A DNA stretch of 64,000 bases from Bacillota bacterium (GCA_023411375.1 JAEYOW010000041.1:129257-193256); one strand, 5' to 3'. Positions 8,041 to 16,891 are shown, counted from the first letter of the stretch. The notes: generated by a model from the sequence alone, not told the origin. Numbers and translations are program-made.

Positions 8041-8218
8041 GTTTCCTCCTGCGATTTGCCGGGGCATCAGCGGCGGAGGAAACAAATAAAGGGTCTGCAT
8101 CCGATGGACACAGACCCCGTTTCGCTGAAAATGAGCGCACGAAACTAAGGTGGTGGCACATCGGAGCTTCGGCGGCGGTCTTTATCACCGCTCCCGAAAT
8201 CTCTATGTAGCCTCCACC
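8041..8218 (-). ncRNA. folded leader RNA with Shine-Dalgarno sequestration
   Basis: Minus-strand leader of the gene at 8037. From 5' to 3': an outer helix joining 8205-8218 with 8149-8161 (12 bp, one mismatch, one bulge); nested stems GGAGC/GCTCC (8163-8167 with 8190-8194) and GCGGT/ACCGC; a GGGTCTG/CAGACCC hairpin (8091-8117) followed by TTTATTTG; and a perfect 9-bp hairpin (8041-8049 with 8075-8083) that hides the GGAGG of the start. A 7-nt piece of the terminator loop (8100-8106) is complementary to the 3' strand of the outer helix (8159-8165), allowing alternative pairing. The layout is riboswitch-like; ligand unknown. Confidence 0.6.
8091..8117 (-). terminator. terminator-like hairpin inside the leader
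   Basis: GGGTCTG pairs with CAGACCC (7 bp, 13-nt loop) and is followed on the minus strand by TTTATTTGTTT. It lies before the Shine-Dalgarno-sequestering hairpin, so it could act as an attenuator. The U tract is interrupted, so strength is uncertain. Confidence 0.5.
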
Positions 8219-8365
8219 GCTTCATGGCCACTCAGCGATGTGATATATTGTCAGAGCCGTATAATCCGCGGCTCCTGCGGACTGACTGGAATCTCAAGCA
8301 CTGCTGCTTTTTGATTCCGTTTTTATGTTAGCACGGCAATTTTTCTCGTAATGGACATGCCGTGT

Positions 8366-8448
8366 CCCATAAAAATCGCAAAAAATTAGCCAGAGTCATT
8401 TTGAACTTTCGTTCATTTGACCCTGGCTTAATGATGGATTTTTATGGG
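8366..8448 (-). terminator. strong terminator nested in a long inverted repeat
   Basis: Core hairpin 8388-8428: minus strand AGCCAGGGTCA pairs with TGACTCTGGCT (one mismatch), an inner GAACGAAAGTTC caps it, and AATTTTTT follows. It is enclosed by a 12-bp perfect outer repeat (8366-8377 with 8437-8448). A separate CACGGCA/TGCCGTG repeat lies beside it (about 8332-8364). It terminates the gene ending at 8499 and insulates the replication operon. The rest of 8219-8498 shows no gene. Confidence 0.8.
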
Positions 8449-8498
8449 AACGTGCATTAAGAACGGAAAATCGGAAAAATGCTGTTCCGAAAGAAGTG

Positions 8499-9515
8499 TT
8501 ATAATTTCGGAGGTTTGAGGTCTTTTAACATCGTGTCGTATATGTTACGAACATAACGGATACGCTTGTTCGTCCACTCCCTAGGCACATAGATTTTACG
8601 AATATCATAATGCTCACGAATGAAATCAGCCCATTGCTTTCTGGTAGTAGCGCAGAGAAAGAAGTCGGCTAATGACTGGCTGTCAATAATCTGTTCACGG
8701 AGTATGTATCGCATTAGGGAGTATTGGTATATCTTGTTTTGAATTGTGTTCCAATCCGAACCATCGTATATTGCCGGAACCAGCTCAAGCCGATGGAGTA
8801 TGAATCGACTTTCCGTATGAAGCATTTTCGATACGATTGGCATTGGCATGGACAGTTCCGCACACAAAGCGGCAATTTTGTGCTTCGGCAGTTCTTGAAC
8901 ACAGTTTTTATCGGCACTAACAGCGCAGGCATAAAACAACTCCACGTTGTATTTCCATTCAAGAGTAAACAACTGGATAGCAGCAAAAAGGACATCCTCG
9001 TCTGTGCCATCGAACCTTTTCACAAGATCGGCGGTCAAACTATCATAATCCTTCATATACTCGACAAACATGGAGTTGGGGACTTTTTTTACATCACAAA
9101 TTCTTTTACTAACAATTGACTTGAGCAACGGATGGTCCGCAATTGTGTTAATCTCGAAATATTGCATTTTTGTCAGGCGGTGTCCGGAGAGTTTTCCTTC
9201 CATCGAGGTCATATCATCCGGATGCAGTCCCGGCTCGTCCTGACCGATATCCTCTTGTATATGTTCAAGCTGAAGATTCCGGTAGTGTTGGGCATATGCC
9301 ATATATCGGCTATCACGCATTCTGACATCGTCATCATCGTTTCCGCGGTTAGTTCTCAAAGACTGCTTGGGTTCAGAATTGAAGTAAGCGTCTTTTATCA
9401 ACTCCATAATGAAACAGTCGCGGAAGTCAGCTAGACCAAATGGTGAGAGGTCAAAATACTCTGGCTGTGGGCAAAGATTCGATATTTCATGGTCAAGATA
9501 CGTAATAAAGTCCAC
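8499..9515 (-). CDS. unknown protein paired with ImmA/IrrE-like gene
   Basis: About 338 residues, soluble, no signal peptide and no motif I recognise. It has an acidic N-terminal part (DDDDVRMRDSRY, EDIGQDEPG) and an Arg/Lys-rich C-terminus (RKIYVPREWTNKRIRYVRN). The frame can open at a GTG inside the Shine-Dalgarno (9527); the GTG at 9515, 11 nt after AAGGAGG, is the better start. It follows the metallopeptidase gene on the same strand by 86 bp and ends at a strong terminator, so the two form an operon. By analogy with ImmA/ImmR pairs it could be the protease's target or partner, but no HTH is apparent. Confidence 0.6.
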   Translation of the reverse strand: MDFITYLDHEISNLCPQPEYFDLSPFGLADFRDCFIMELIKDAYFNSEPKQSLRTNRGNDDDDVRMRDSRYMAYAQHYRNLQLEHIQEDIGQDEPGLHPDDMTSMEGKLSGHRLTKMQYFEINTIADHPLLKSIVSKRICDVKKVPNSMFVEYMKDYDSLTADLVKRFDGTDEDVLFAAIQLFTLEWKYNVELFYACAVSADKNCVQELPKHKIAALCAELSMPMPIVSKMLHTESRFILHRLELVPAIYDGSDWNTIQNKIYQYSLMRYILREQIIDSQSLADFFLCATTRKQWADFIREHYDIRKIYVPREWTNKRIRYVRNIYDTMLKDLKPPKL

Positions 9516-9570
9516 AGCGGGGAACACCTCCTTAATGCAGCAACAGATCCAAACAATCTGCTGTAGAAAG

Positions 9571-9587
9571 CGGACACGTCATGTCCG
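9571..9587. repeat. short dyad between the metallopeptidase and its partner
   Basis: CGGACA and TGTCCG flank 5 nt. On the plus strand TTTTAT follows; on the minus strand the tail is CTTTC. It may be a weak attenuator or a protein site between 9602 and 9515. Confidence 0.35.
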
Positions 9588-9601
9588 TTTTATGATGAAA
9601 T

Positions 9602-11485
9602 TTATATTTCTACGCCGAACGGTTTGAGGTACGCTATGACTGCCTCAAGTGTCTCCGGATACTTGAGATATAGTGCTTCCTTTATCCACTGATGGTTAGT
9701 ATCCATTGGTTTTAGCGGACAGCGAAAAACCTCCAGTAGCTTCTCGCTTATTGTCGGAGGAAGGTGAAGTCCGAAACAAATGCGAACCACGGTCTCGACA
9801 CTTGGGGCAGTTTGTCCATTTAACGTCCTGCTTATTGTTTTGGGGTCTCGGTCAATGGCGTCACCGAGTTCGGTGTATTTCATGCCTCTCCAATTGAGTA
9901 ACAGTTCCATACATTTTTCGGGGTCGTCCGTCATCTGTCTGCGGATATCAAGCCATTCTGCCTGCTGCTTTTTCCGCATTGCCACTTGGCGCTCCTGGGG
10001 AGCGTTTTGATAACCGTTGTGATAGGTAATGTCGAAGGTAATGTCGCTCGCTTCACGATTCAAAAAGCAAGCCGTGTGGTATGCGTCCGACACCTTGCTG
10101 ACGATTGTCATATCAAAGGCAAGGCAGCACTCATCCATATGAGCACGGGCATAACCCGTTAGTTCAAGTTTGCCGTTTTCGCCCGCTTCAACATAAAGCG
10201 GAGCATTGTAAACATAGTGATTGTCTACAAAAAGGTAGTCGCCGTCTTTAGTCAGTTTCCATAATTCCGAGTTAACATACCGCTGAACTGCTGCATCCTG
10301 CGCCCCGATGGAAAAAGTCTGGTTCAGCTTTATAGCACCTTTTCGGAAACTATGTGGTTTGACATAGTGGCCATCGAGGTATGTAAATGTACCGACTGCT
10401 TCCTCAAATCCGAGTTCAACAAGGCGGATTTTCGCTGCTTGCTTTGAAACGCCGAAATCAGACTCAAGCTGCTGGATTACGGTTTCCATAACATCGATGG
10501 TATGTCTTGCATCCATTTTCCGCATAAAGTGAGTGATATATTCGTTGGCTTTTGCCCGGAAAGGCTCGGCAGGCATTTGGATTCTTGGAGCAAGTTGATT
10601 GGCTTGGCGCTCCATGAATTCCGTTGATCTTTTCGCAAGGGGCGAAGCTGCTCCGCCGGCAACCTCACAGCTAATAAACGATGCGTCCGGATTAAACAAC
10701 TTCTCAAGTGTGAAAGCCTTACGATGCTTATCCCAATGAACGCACTCATGGATAATTGTGTTGTTTACCGATCCCAGATTTCGCAATAGATACATCTGAG
10801 GGTCAACAAGAATGGTCTTTTCCGGGATGTTGGTCTCAATATCACCGCCTGTTTCAGCATCAAATAAGGACACGTTGGTATTTTCAAAGAATATCTGTCC
10901 AAACACGGAGGCATCTTCTCGGATACGTTGTGTTTTCACGGTCAATCCCAACCGCCCCGCAAGCACGGAAGGATCCACCCAAATCGGCGGTTTGCCCATC
11001 GGAACTATTGCGAGTGCCTCCGGGTAATGGCGTGTCAAAATGTCGTGCGCCGCTTTTTCCAGTTGGTCATAGGCAATGTAAGGGACAAGCGAATCATCAA
11101 GCGGGTTTTGCGCCCGGCTTTTGCCGTTGTAAGCAGAATAATCGAAAACTGTAAAGTCATCCAAATGGCGTTCAAGATTTCCCTGACATTTTACCATCAT
11201 CCATACAGTCTTTTCTTCGGAATTATCATAATGATGGTCTGCTTCCGGGAAGGATAGCGAAAGAGACAGAGCAACATCAAACTGTATATCCATGCCCGGC
11301 AAATCGTCGACCCAGACGTGCTCTACCTTGACTTCATCGATTTCCGGCTGACCAACGCGATGGAGGCGGTAAAAGGTGAGGGAGGAGGCATCGAACTCGT
11401 CCTGCAGATACCGCTCGGCTATTTCCCAAAACTTGTTATCAAACCTTTTTGCAATGTAGTCTTTGAATGAACAGTTCTGCACCAC
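9602..11485 (-). CDS. ImmA/IrrE-like metallopeptidase with C-terminal HTH
   Basis: About 627 residues. The zinc protease signature IIHECVHWDKH (His246, Glu247, His250) belongs to the ImmA/IrrE (COG2856) group, whose members cleave repressors to induce mobile elements or stress responses. A Cro/C1-like helix-turn-helix lies near residues 530-580 (YTELGDAIDRDPKTISRTLNG). Length is well above the usual 130-400 residues; residues 1-150 are of unknown function and the middle (about 330-500) is extended. A GTG lies within the Shine-Dalgarno at 11494; the GTG at 11485, 8 nt after GGAGG, is preferred. Fusing protease and DNA-binding parts suggests a self-contained sensor-regulator of the element. Family call is good, role inferred. 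Confidence 0.8.
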   Translation of the reverse strand: MVQNCSFKDYIAKRFDNKFWEIAERYLQDEFDASSLTFYRLHRVGQPEIDEVKVEHVWVDDLPGMDIQFDVALSLSLSFPEADHHYDNSEEKTVWMMVKCQGNLERHLDDFTVFDYSAYNGKSRAQNPLDDSLVPYIAYDQLEKAAHDILTRHYPEALAIVPMGKPPIWVDPSVLAGRLGLTVKTQRIREDASVFGQIFFENTNVSLFDAETGGDIETNIPEKTILVDPQMYLLRNLGSVNNTIIHECVHWDKHRKAFTLEKLFNPDASFISCEVAGGAASPLAKRSTEFMERQANQLAPRIQMPAEPFRAKANEYITHFMRKMDARHTIDVMETVIQQLESDFGVSKQAAKIRLVELGFEEAVGTFTYLDGHYVKPHSFRKGAIKLNQTFSIGAQDAAVQRYVNSELWKLTKDGDYLFVDNHYVYNAPLYVEAGENGKLELTGYARAHMDECCLAFDMTIVSKVSDAYHTACFLNREASDITFDITYHNGYQNAPQERQVAMRKKQQAEWLDIRRQMTDDPEKCMELLLNWRGMKYTELGDAIDRDPKTISRTLNGQTAPSVETVVRICFGLHLPPTISEKLLEVFRCPLKPMDTNHQWIKEALYLKYPETLEAVIAYLKPFGVEI

Positions 11486-11580
11486 CGTTGGCACCTCCTC
11501 ATGTTTATGATGAAGGAACTGATTATTTTTTATCCTTCTAATTGATACGGAGTGATTCTATTATCGCAGTTATGCCCATG

Positions 11581-12234
11581 TTATTTCACCCCTGCAATTT
11601 TTTCTCCGAGAACCGTGTCGCGTGTCAGGCCATGGTCAAGCGCACGGTACATATACCGAGCGGCAATCGACGAATACGGCGACCACGGAGCACATCGCTT
11701 TATAATCGCCGCAGGCTTAAGGTCGTCCGTTTCATAAAGCCAGCGGTACGCCTGGAGAAAGGCACCATCCTCAAATGGCAGAACGTCCGGACGATTGAGG
11801 ACGAAGATAAGGTACATTTTTGCCGACCATGTTCCGATACCACGGAGCGCGGTCAGTTTCTTGATCACCTCTTCATCAGGTAAATGCTCCAGTGCATTAA
11901 AGAACTGAGGTTGCTCTTCTGTCAGCGCGGCGATGTTCAGTATGTATTCGGCTTTGTTCTTACTCAGTCCAATTCTGCGCAAGGCGGGGGCATCGTGCCG
12001 AAGTATGGCATCCGCAGTAAGCGCGCCTCCGCACAGCGTGTACAGTCGCGCCGCAATTGCGTCCGCAGCTTTGTTCGACAACATCTGCCCGACAACGTTC
12101 TCCACGGTATGTTCGAACGGATCATTGTGCGGCGAGTATGAATTCTCACCATAGTGACGTATAACGAGCGCAAGCCGTTCATCAGCTTTGCACAAAGCGC
12201 ATATTTCGGGTGAATCAAAAGTGTATTTTATCAT
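11581..12234 (-). CDS. HhH-GPD DNA glycosylase (AlkA/3-methyladenine type)
   Basis: 217 residues of the helix-hairpin-helix-GPD superfamily, base-excision repair. The hairpin LTALRGIGTWSAKMYLIF and the downstream VLPFEDGAF, whose Asp fits the catalytic position, match AlkA-type 3-methyladenine glycosylases. There are no C-terminal cysteines for an iron-sulfur cluster, arguing against endonuclease III. The ATG follows AGGAGCATTT. It is divergent from the restriction gene and stands in a cluster of accessory genes, so it may be cargo that counters alkylation or base-modified DNA; a chromosomal-style repair role is equally possible. Confidence 0.85.
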   Translation of the reverse strand: MIKYTFDSPEICALCKADERLALVIRHYGENSYSPHNDPFEHTVENVVGQMLSNKAADAIAARLYTLCGGALTADAILRHDAPALRRIGLSKNKAEYILNIAALTEEQPQFFNALEHLPDEEVIKKLTALRGIGTWSAKMYLIFVLNRPDVLPFEDGAFLQAYRWLYETDDLKPAAIIKRCAPWSPYSSIAARYMYRALDHGLTRDTVLGEKIAGVK

Positions 12235-12251
12235 AAATGCTCCTGTGGTGA

Positions 12252-12280
12252 TTGTGGAAAGTGTTGCTTTATAGTATAAT
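12252..12280 (+). promoter_or_regulatory. promoter of the restriction endonuclease gene
   Basis: TTGTGG (12252-12257), 17-bp spacer, TATAAT (12275-12280), 33 bp before the ATG at 12314. It lies in the divergent gap with the glycosylase gene. Confidence 0.6.
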
Positions 12281-12313
12281 ACGATATTAACATTTTTGTC
12301 GAGGGTGAGAATA

Positions 12314-13936
12314 ATGCCAAGAGAAATGTATGACGCAAATGCGGAATTTTTAAAATATCAGGACGAAATAGCGAACTCTCCGGTGTACGCCGGTATGCCC
12401 GATTTGAGATATGAGGATGGCTCGATACAATGGGAAGCACCGTCAAATCGCTCCGGCGGTCAATTCCGCGATTCACACGATAGGCGCTTGCAGTGGTGGC
12501 GGGATAAAGCCGAGTCAATCGGTATAAGCACCCGTGAAAACCGGTGGATCAGCAAGACGGCGAAAGCCATACACCCCACAAAGGTGAAGCCGTGTAAAAA
12601 ATGCGGTCGTTACCTTGATATACGCTATTGCTATTTTTCTTCTATTCTATTCCACCGAGTTGAGTCGTTGCCGTTCTTTCGGGGTGATATTGAGATTAAC
12701 TACCTGACAAACATTTTTGATTTCATCCCGCAATTTATTGAACTCTACGGTGAGCGCGCACTGCGGATTCTCCCAGCGCTTTTATCGTGTAAACAGGTAC
12801 CCGACCCTCCGATACTCAGAACCGCCGAGGAATGGCAGTCGTGGATTGAGAATGTTTACATCGTCGCCGAGCCGAGTTTACTCAGTCCAGGCGCTATGTC
12901 TAATGCGCCTGACAGACTTGATGGTTTCCACTCTTTCAACCGCTGCTGTCGCTCCACCGCAGATAAAGGGCGTTCGAAAGCAAATCTTGCGCTTTACAGC
13001 ACCGATAGGCGCGCATTTGAGCATTGGGTGGACGGGAACTGGGTCGCCGCGAATATGTTAATGGGCCTTATCAACTCGAACCCTCATCTGAAAGTGGAGC
13101 ATTGTCTCAACGGCGAGGGTGAGGATCACCCTCGCCCATGTTCAGCAGATCACATCGGTCCAATATCGTTGGGTTTTGCTCACCGTCCCGAGTTTCAACT
13201 TCTCTGCAAGCCGTGTAATAGCGCAAAGAACAACAGGCTGTATTACTCTGACGTTGTTAATCTTCGCCGCGCAGAGAAAAACGGCGAAGTAGTGACATCG
13301 TGGTATATGGAAGACCTTTGGCAAAGGCTCAATGGTAACGTCACGGATACGGACACCGCGCTGCGACTTTATCGGGTACTAAGAGATAACCGACATAACG
13401 CGATGATGACTCTCGCGGGGTACAAAGATGCCGGGCATTGTCTGTTCCTGTACACGTTTCTGAATCTACAGTACGCCGATTACAACTATGAAATCACCGG
13501 TTATGGCGTCAAAAACCACATTGTCACCGCTGAATTCAAGATGACGCCATCACAGTTGCTGTACGTTAAAGAACAAAAGGCTCGGCGTGTCCGCGTCGCC
13601 TTCGGGTCATTGGCAGAGTATAGCTTAAAGGAAAACCGCAATGGATTCAACATCGACCTTGAGGAGAACCGCGCATTATTTGATAAGAGCATCGCGGCCT
13701 TAGAATCCGCCGGGGACGAGTACCGCAAGTATAACAATCGCTTAATCGCGCTTCTGGATGGCAACGAATTATCGGAGGAGGATCTCCGTAGCTTCGTCTC
13801 CAACGTGCCGGATATCGTAAAGAACGAGAACATTGTGTTTGCCCGGCAATGCGTCATGAGGATTATGAACAACATAGCGCGGCATCTCGCGGGGAAATGG
13901 GATGACCTGCGATATTCGCGTGATCTTTCCGAATAG
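12314..13936 (+). CDS. HNH type II restriction endonuclease (Alw26I/Eco31I/Esp3I-like)
   Basis: 540 residues. An HNH (beta-beta-alpha-metal) nuclease site is visible: ADHIGPISLGF (Asp279, His280) followed by LLCKPCNSAKNNR with Cys298, Cys301 and a final Asn; together with an earlier CKKC pair (Cys94, Cys97) this gives a structural zinc site. The size and the adjacent adenine-plus-cytosine methyltransferase match the Alw26I/Eco31I/Esp3I group of type IIS enzymes, which cut outside GTCTC-type asymmetric sites; the actual target here cannot be read. The ATG at 12314 follows GAGGGTGAGAATA; an upstream TTG in frame is less likely. It has its own promoter and converges on the methyltransferase with 33 bp between stops. 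Confidence 0.8.
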   Translation: MPREMYDANAEFLKYQDEIANSPVYAGMPDLRYEDGSIQWEAPSNRSGGQFRDSHDRRLQWWRDKAESIGISTRENRWISKTAKAIHPTKVKPCKKCGRYLDIRYCYFSSILFHRVESLPFFRGDIEINYLTNIFDFIPQFIELYGERALRILPALLSCKQVPDPPILRTAEEWQSWIENVYIVAEPSLLSPGAMSNAPDRLDGFHSFNRCCRSTADKGRSKANLALYSTDRRAFEHWVDGNWVAANMLMGLINSNPHLKVEHCLNGEGEDHPRPCSADHIGPISLGFAHRPEFQLLCKPCNSAKNNRLYYSDVVNLRRAEKNGEVVTSWYMEDLWQRLNGNVTDTDTALRLYRVLRDNRHNAMMTLAGYKDAGHCLFLYTFLNLQYADYNYEITGYGVKNHIVTAEFKMTPSQLLYVKEQKARRVRVAFGSLAEYSLKENRNGFNIDLEENRALFDKSIAALESAGDEYRKYNNRLIALLDGNELSEEDLRSFVSNVPDIVKNENIVFARQCVMRIMNNIARHLAGKWDDLRYSRDLSE

Positions 13937-13940
13937 CGTC

Positions 13941-13962
13941 AAGAGCTGGGGTACTGGCTCTT
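13941..13962 (+). terminator. terminator of the restriction gene
   Basis: AAGAGC pairs with GCTCTT across a 10-nt loop and is followed by TTT and GCG on the plus strand. It lies in the 33-bp gap between the convergent restriction and methyltransferase genes. Confidence 0.55.
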
Positions 13963-13969
13963 TTTGCGT

Positions 13970-16891
13970 TTACTGCGACTTTATTCGGGCAATATAAACT
14001 TCAGCAGTTATAGCACCGCGCATAAACGACTGATAATCACTCTCCGGCGCGGTCGCATACTGCTTGCCGCTGCCATCCTCTCCGGCATAGACGGTCGGCA
14101 AGTCTGACAGGGCCTCCTTGGCGCTCGTAACGTCGGGGAGTTTTTTTTCGCCCGTGTCAATTGTCATCTGTTGTGACTCGGCTTTTGGCACTTTCGTTAT
14201 GGGCTTCATAGTATAGCCGTCGACAACTTCTTTGCTAGACCCAATGACGATGACTCGCTCGCGTCGTTGGGGAACGCCATATTCGGCGCAGTTAAACTTG
14301 AATGTTTTTATGGACTCGACGCTTCGGTTCAAATCCTTTTTAATCATTTCGAAGAAGCGCCCCTGTTCAAAGTTCAGAATACCCGTGACGTTTTCAAACA
14401 CAAAGCCATAAGGTTTGATTCTGCTCAGGACATCGGTGTATGACTTGAACAGCCAGTTTCGTTGGTCGTTCATGTTGTCATAACGGTTCGCGGTGGAGAA
14501 ACCCTGGCAGGGTGGTCCGCCGATTACGAATAGTGGAAGTTCCGGATTCTCAGCCATCGCTTTCCAGCACCGTTCAACGATAGCGTCAATAATCCCCTCA
14601 GTCGTGATATCTCCGCAGATGGTGTCCTCTTGGATATTCGCTTTGTGTGTTTCAATTGCGGCGGCGTTGATATCGCTGCCGATTATGGGTTTCCACCCTG
14701 CCCAGGTGAATCCGAGTGACAGCCCTCCCGCACCACAGAACAGGTCGACAAATTGCCCTTTGAATGGTAACGCCGCGGCTAATTGATACGCCAAGAGCGG
14801 AGGTACCGCATTGCCTATTTGGTCGTTAATTGCGGACAGCGAACCCTTGAATTCAAAGCAGTCTGGAAACGACTGTATACGCGCTGCTTCGCGTTGCGTG
14901 AGCGTTCGCTCCTGACCGTAGTGAATATTACAACCGTTCCCTGGGCGCGGGAAATATGTGCTGATTGTATATGCCGGCATATCCTCACGTAAACGGCCAT
15001 AGTATGTTGACCGGCTACCTTTTCCGGCTTTGAAACTCTCGCGGATTTGCACCAGTCTCTGCGATGGCACCGACTCGGGTATGTTCTTCCAATTCCCGCC
15101 CTGTGGAACATATGATATGATTTGTTTGTCAAGGTCAGAGAGTTTCGGTGCATAGTGGTTCGGAATAATCACACGGTTATCATCGGTGGCATAAATCTTC
15201 TCTGCAGCAATGCGGAGTTTTGTTAATTCCTCGTCCGTCAGAGCAAAGGTGCCGACGACATGCAGAAAATCCGCAGCCGACAAATTATACGCTTTTGCAA
15301 CAAGGCATTCAAGCTCATCCATCGCGTCAGTGTCGCCCGATGTTAATGCGCTGTCGACGAGCGCGACAATGCGCTCCGCGTAATCATTTTTGGATGGCGG
15401 GATGGGTATGGTTTTCAAAACACCGCTTGGAACGTGGTTCGTCACAAGCTGCCGTCGCGCCTGGAACTCGAATACCATCGAATTCATCACCGAAAGGATA
15501 TATGCAAGCTCGGCGTGGGAAGCGCCTGGTATGTAGACAACACCGAGGGAATTCCCGGTCACAGTTCCGGCGGGTATAATAGTTGCTTGCATCCGTCGCT
15601 TCTGCGATGACCGCGAAACGTCCCGCCAAGCGATACGTTCATACTTAGTCGATTCCGGCGCGGTTTTAGTTTCCTCCGCGTTTAGATATCGCATCGCTTC
15701 TTCCGTCATACAAGAATATCGTCCGACCATAAAACCCTTAATAAAATGCAACGTCCCCGAATCCGAGAGCCGCTCACCAATACGGGTTTCGTCAAGCTCA
15801 CGCCCAATTTTCAAGTTTGGATATTCTGACAAAGGTTTTAGAAGCTTGAGCTGATTTGCGATAGCAAACAGCGTTTCGTCATATCCAAACGGCATTACAT
15901 ACTTCGAGGATCGCATAAACTTCAAACTCGCACCATCTAAGACAGCGTCTTTCCGGTTCCGTTCCTTGTCAAAGACGGTCGAAGTGAACTCCACGGTTGT
16001 GGCATCGCTCTTTTGTAGCACAATAGTCGCGCTCGATTGGTCAACGGAACCAAACAGCTTAAGTTCCGCGGGGTAGTATGCGACAGCTTTAACGGAATGC
16101 TCGTCAAATATCCATTTTCTAAGCGACTCTGAAACCTGGTCAGCGAAGAACGAGGCGGGCAGTACAATCCCGCAAACTCCTTCCTGGGCGGTTAGCCTCA
16201 TCGCACACTCCGCACCGAGACGCGATAGATTAATCCCCCAGCGTCCAAATTTCTTTTTCGGCATTGAGTATGTGCAGAACTTTCCGAGTAAATTTCCGTA
16301 CTCTTCCGTCGCGCGCTCATAGGCTGTCCATTTGTCCTCCGACGAGAGGTGTCTTATATCTTCTTTCTTCGGTTTGAGAATGCACCACGGAGGATTGGTT
16401 ATGCACACGTCATACTTACCTCTGTGCGCGGTTGCGCCGATAAATGAGTCTCCCGTGATCGCGTCCACGAGGATAGAAAGCCCGGGAGCTTGCTTCGACA
16501 GCGATAACACGCTGTTTTTCGCGAACTCTACGGCGGTGCTGTCAACGTCCCAAAGAGAAACGAAAATTCGCTCTATACCTTGTGATTTGTCTGAAGCTAT
16601 AAATTCTTCGATGAAGTGATACGCAAGCCGCCCGTCGCCACAGAACGGGTCGATTATATGCAACTCTGTGCCCGATAGATTAAGGCTGTCAATAATAGTA
16701 TTTACCATCTCCGCGTAGATGAATTCATGTGTATAAAAGCGGCCTGTCAATTTAGAGTAATGGCTGTCGTCATCGGAGAACTGCTCTTTGAGAAAAGAGT
16801 AATAATTGGTACTCGCGCTTTCGGTGTTTTGCTCCGAAGTCTCGGGAATAATGCCGCAGTTTTCCGCCGCAGTTATCTGAGTGTTCGTCAT
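13970..16891 (-). CDS. bifunctional DNA methyltransferase: adenine-N6 plus circularly permuted cytosine-C5
   Basis: 973 residues. N-terminal adenine-N6 domain: FYTHEFIYAEM lead, motif I DPFCGDGR (81-88), motif IV NPPW (166-169), the gamma order. C-terminal cytosine-C5 domain: PCQGFS catalytic loop with Cys near 795, motif I FVDLFCGAGG near 715 and motif VIII VPQRRER near 876. Motifs IX and X (REAARIQSFPD, QIGNAVPP) come before motif I, so this half is circularly permuted, as known for M.BssHII. Two activities fit an asymmetric site where A is modified on one strand and C on the other, as in the Alw26I/Eco31I/Esp3I family. The ATG at 16891 overlaps the controller stop (ATGA). Partner of the endonuclease at 12314. 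Confidence 0.9.
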   Translation of the reverse strand: MTNTQITAAENCGIIPETSEQNTESASTNYYSFLKEQFSDDDSHYSKLTGRFYTHEFIYAEMVNTIIDSLNLSGTELHIIDPFCGDGRLAYHFIEEFIASDKSQGIERIFVSLWDVDSTAVEFAKNSVLSLSKQAPGLSILVDAITGDSFIGATAHRGKYDVCITNPPWCILKPKKEDIRHLSSEDKWTAYERATEEYGNLLGKFCTYSMPKKKFGRWGINLSRLGAECAMRLTAQEGVCGIVLPASFFADQVSESLRKWIFDEHSVKAVAYYPAELKLFGSVDQSSATIVLQKSDATTVEFTSTVFDKERNRKDAVLDGASLKFMRSSKYVMPFGYDETLFAIANQLKLLKPLSEYPNLKIGRELDETRIGERLSDSGTLHFIKGFMVGRYSCMTEEAMRYLNAEETKTAPESTKYERIAWRDVSRSSQKRRMQATIIPAGTVTGNSLGVVYIPGASHAELAYILSVMNSMVFEFQARRQLVTNHVPSGVLKTIPIPPSKNDYAERIVALVDSALTSGDTDAMDELECLVAKAYNLSAADFLHVVGTFALTDEELTKLRIAAEKIYATDDNRVIIPNHYAPKLSDLDKQIISYVPQGGNWKNIPESVPSQRLVQIRESFKAGKGSRSTYYGRLREDMPAYTISTYFPRPGNGCNIHYGQERTLTQREAARIQSFPDCFEFKGSLSAINDQIGNAVPPLLAYQLAAALPFKGQFVDLFCGAGGLSLGFTWAGWKPIIGSDINAAAIETHKANIQEDTICGDITTEGIIDAIVERCWKAMAENPELPLFVIGGPPCQGFSTANRYDNMNDQRNWLFKSYTDVLSRIKPYGFVFENVTGILNFEQGRFFEMIKKDLNRSVESIKTFKFNCAEYGVPQRRERVIVIGSSKEVVDGYTMKPITKVPKAESQQMTIDTGEKKLPDVTSAKEALSDLPTVYAGEDGSGKQYATAPESDYQSFMRGAITAEVYIARIKSQ

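Noticed and set aside
7985..8188. 67-codon frame inside the folded leader
   Set aside because: It overlaps the structured RNA and the start of the next gene in another frame, has no ribosome binding site, and begins in a stem.
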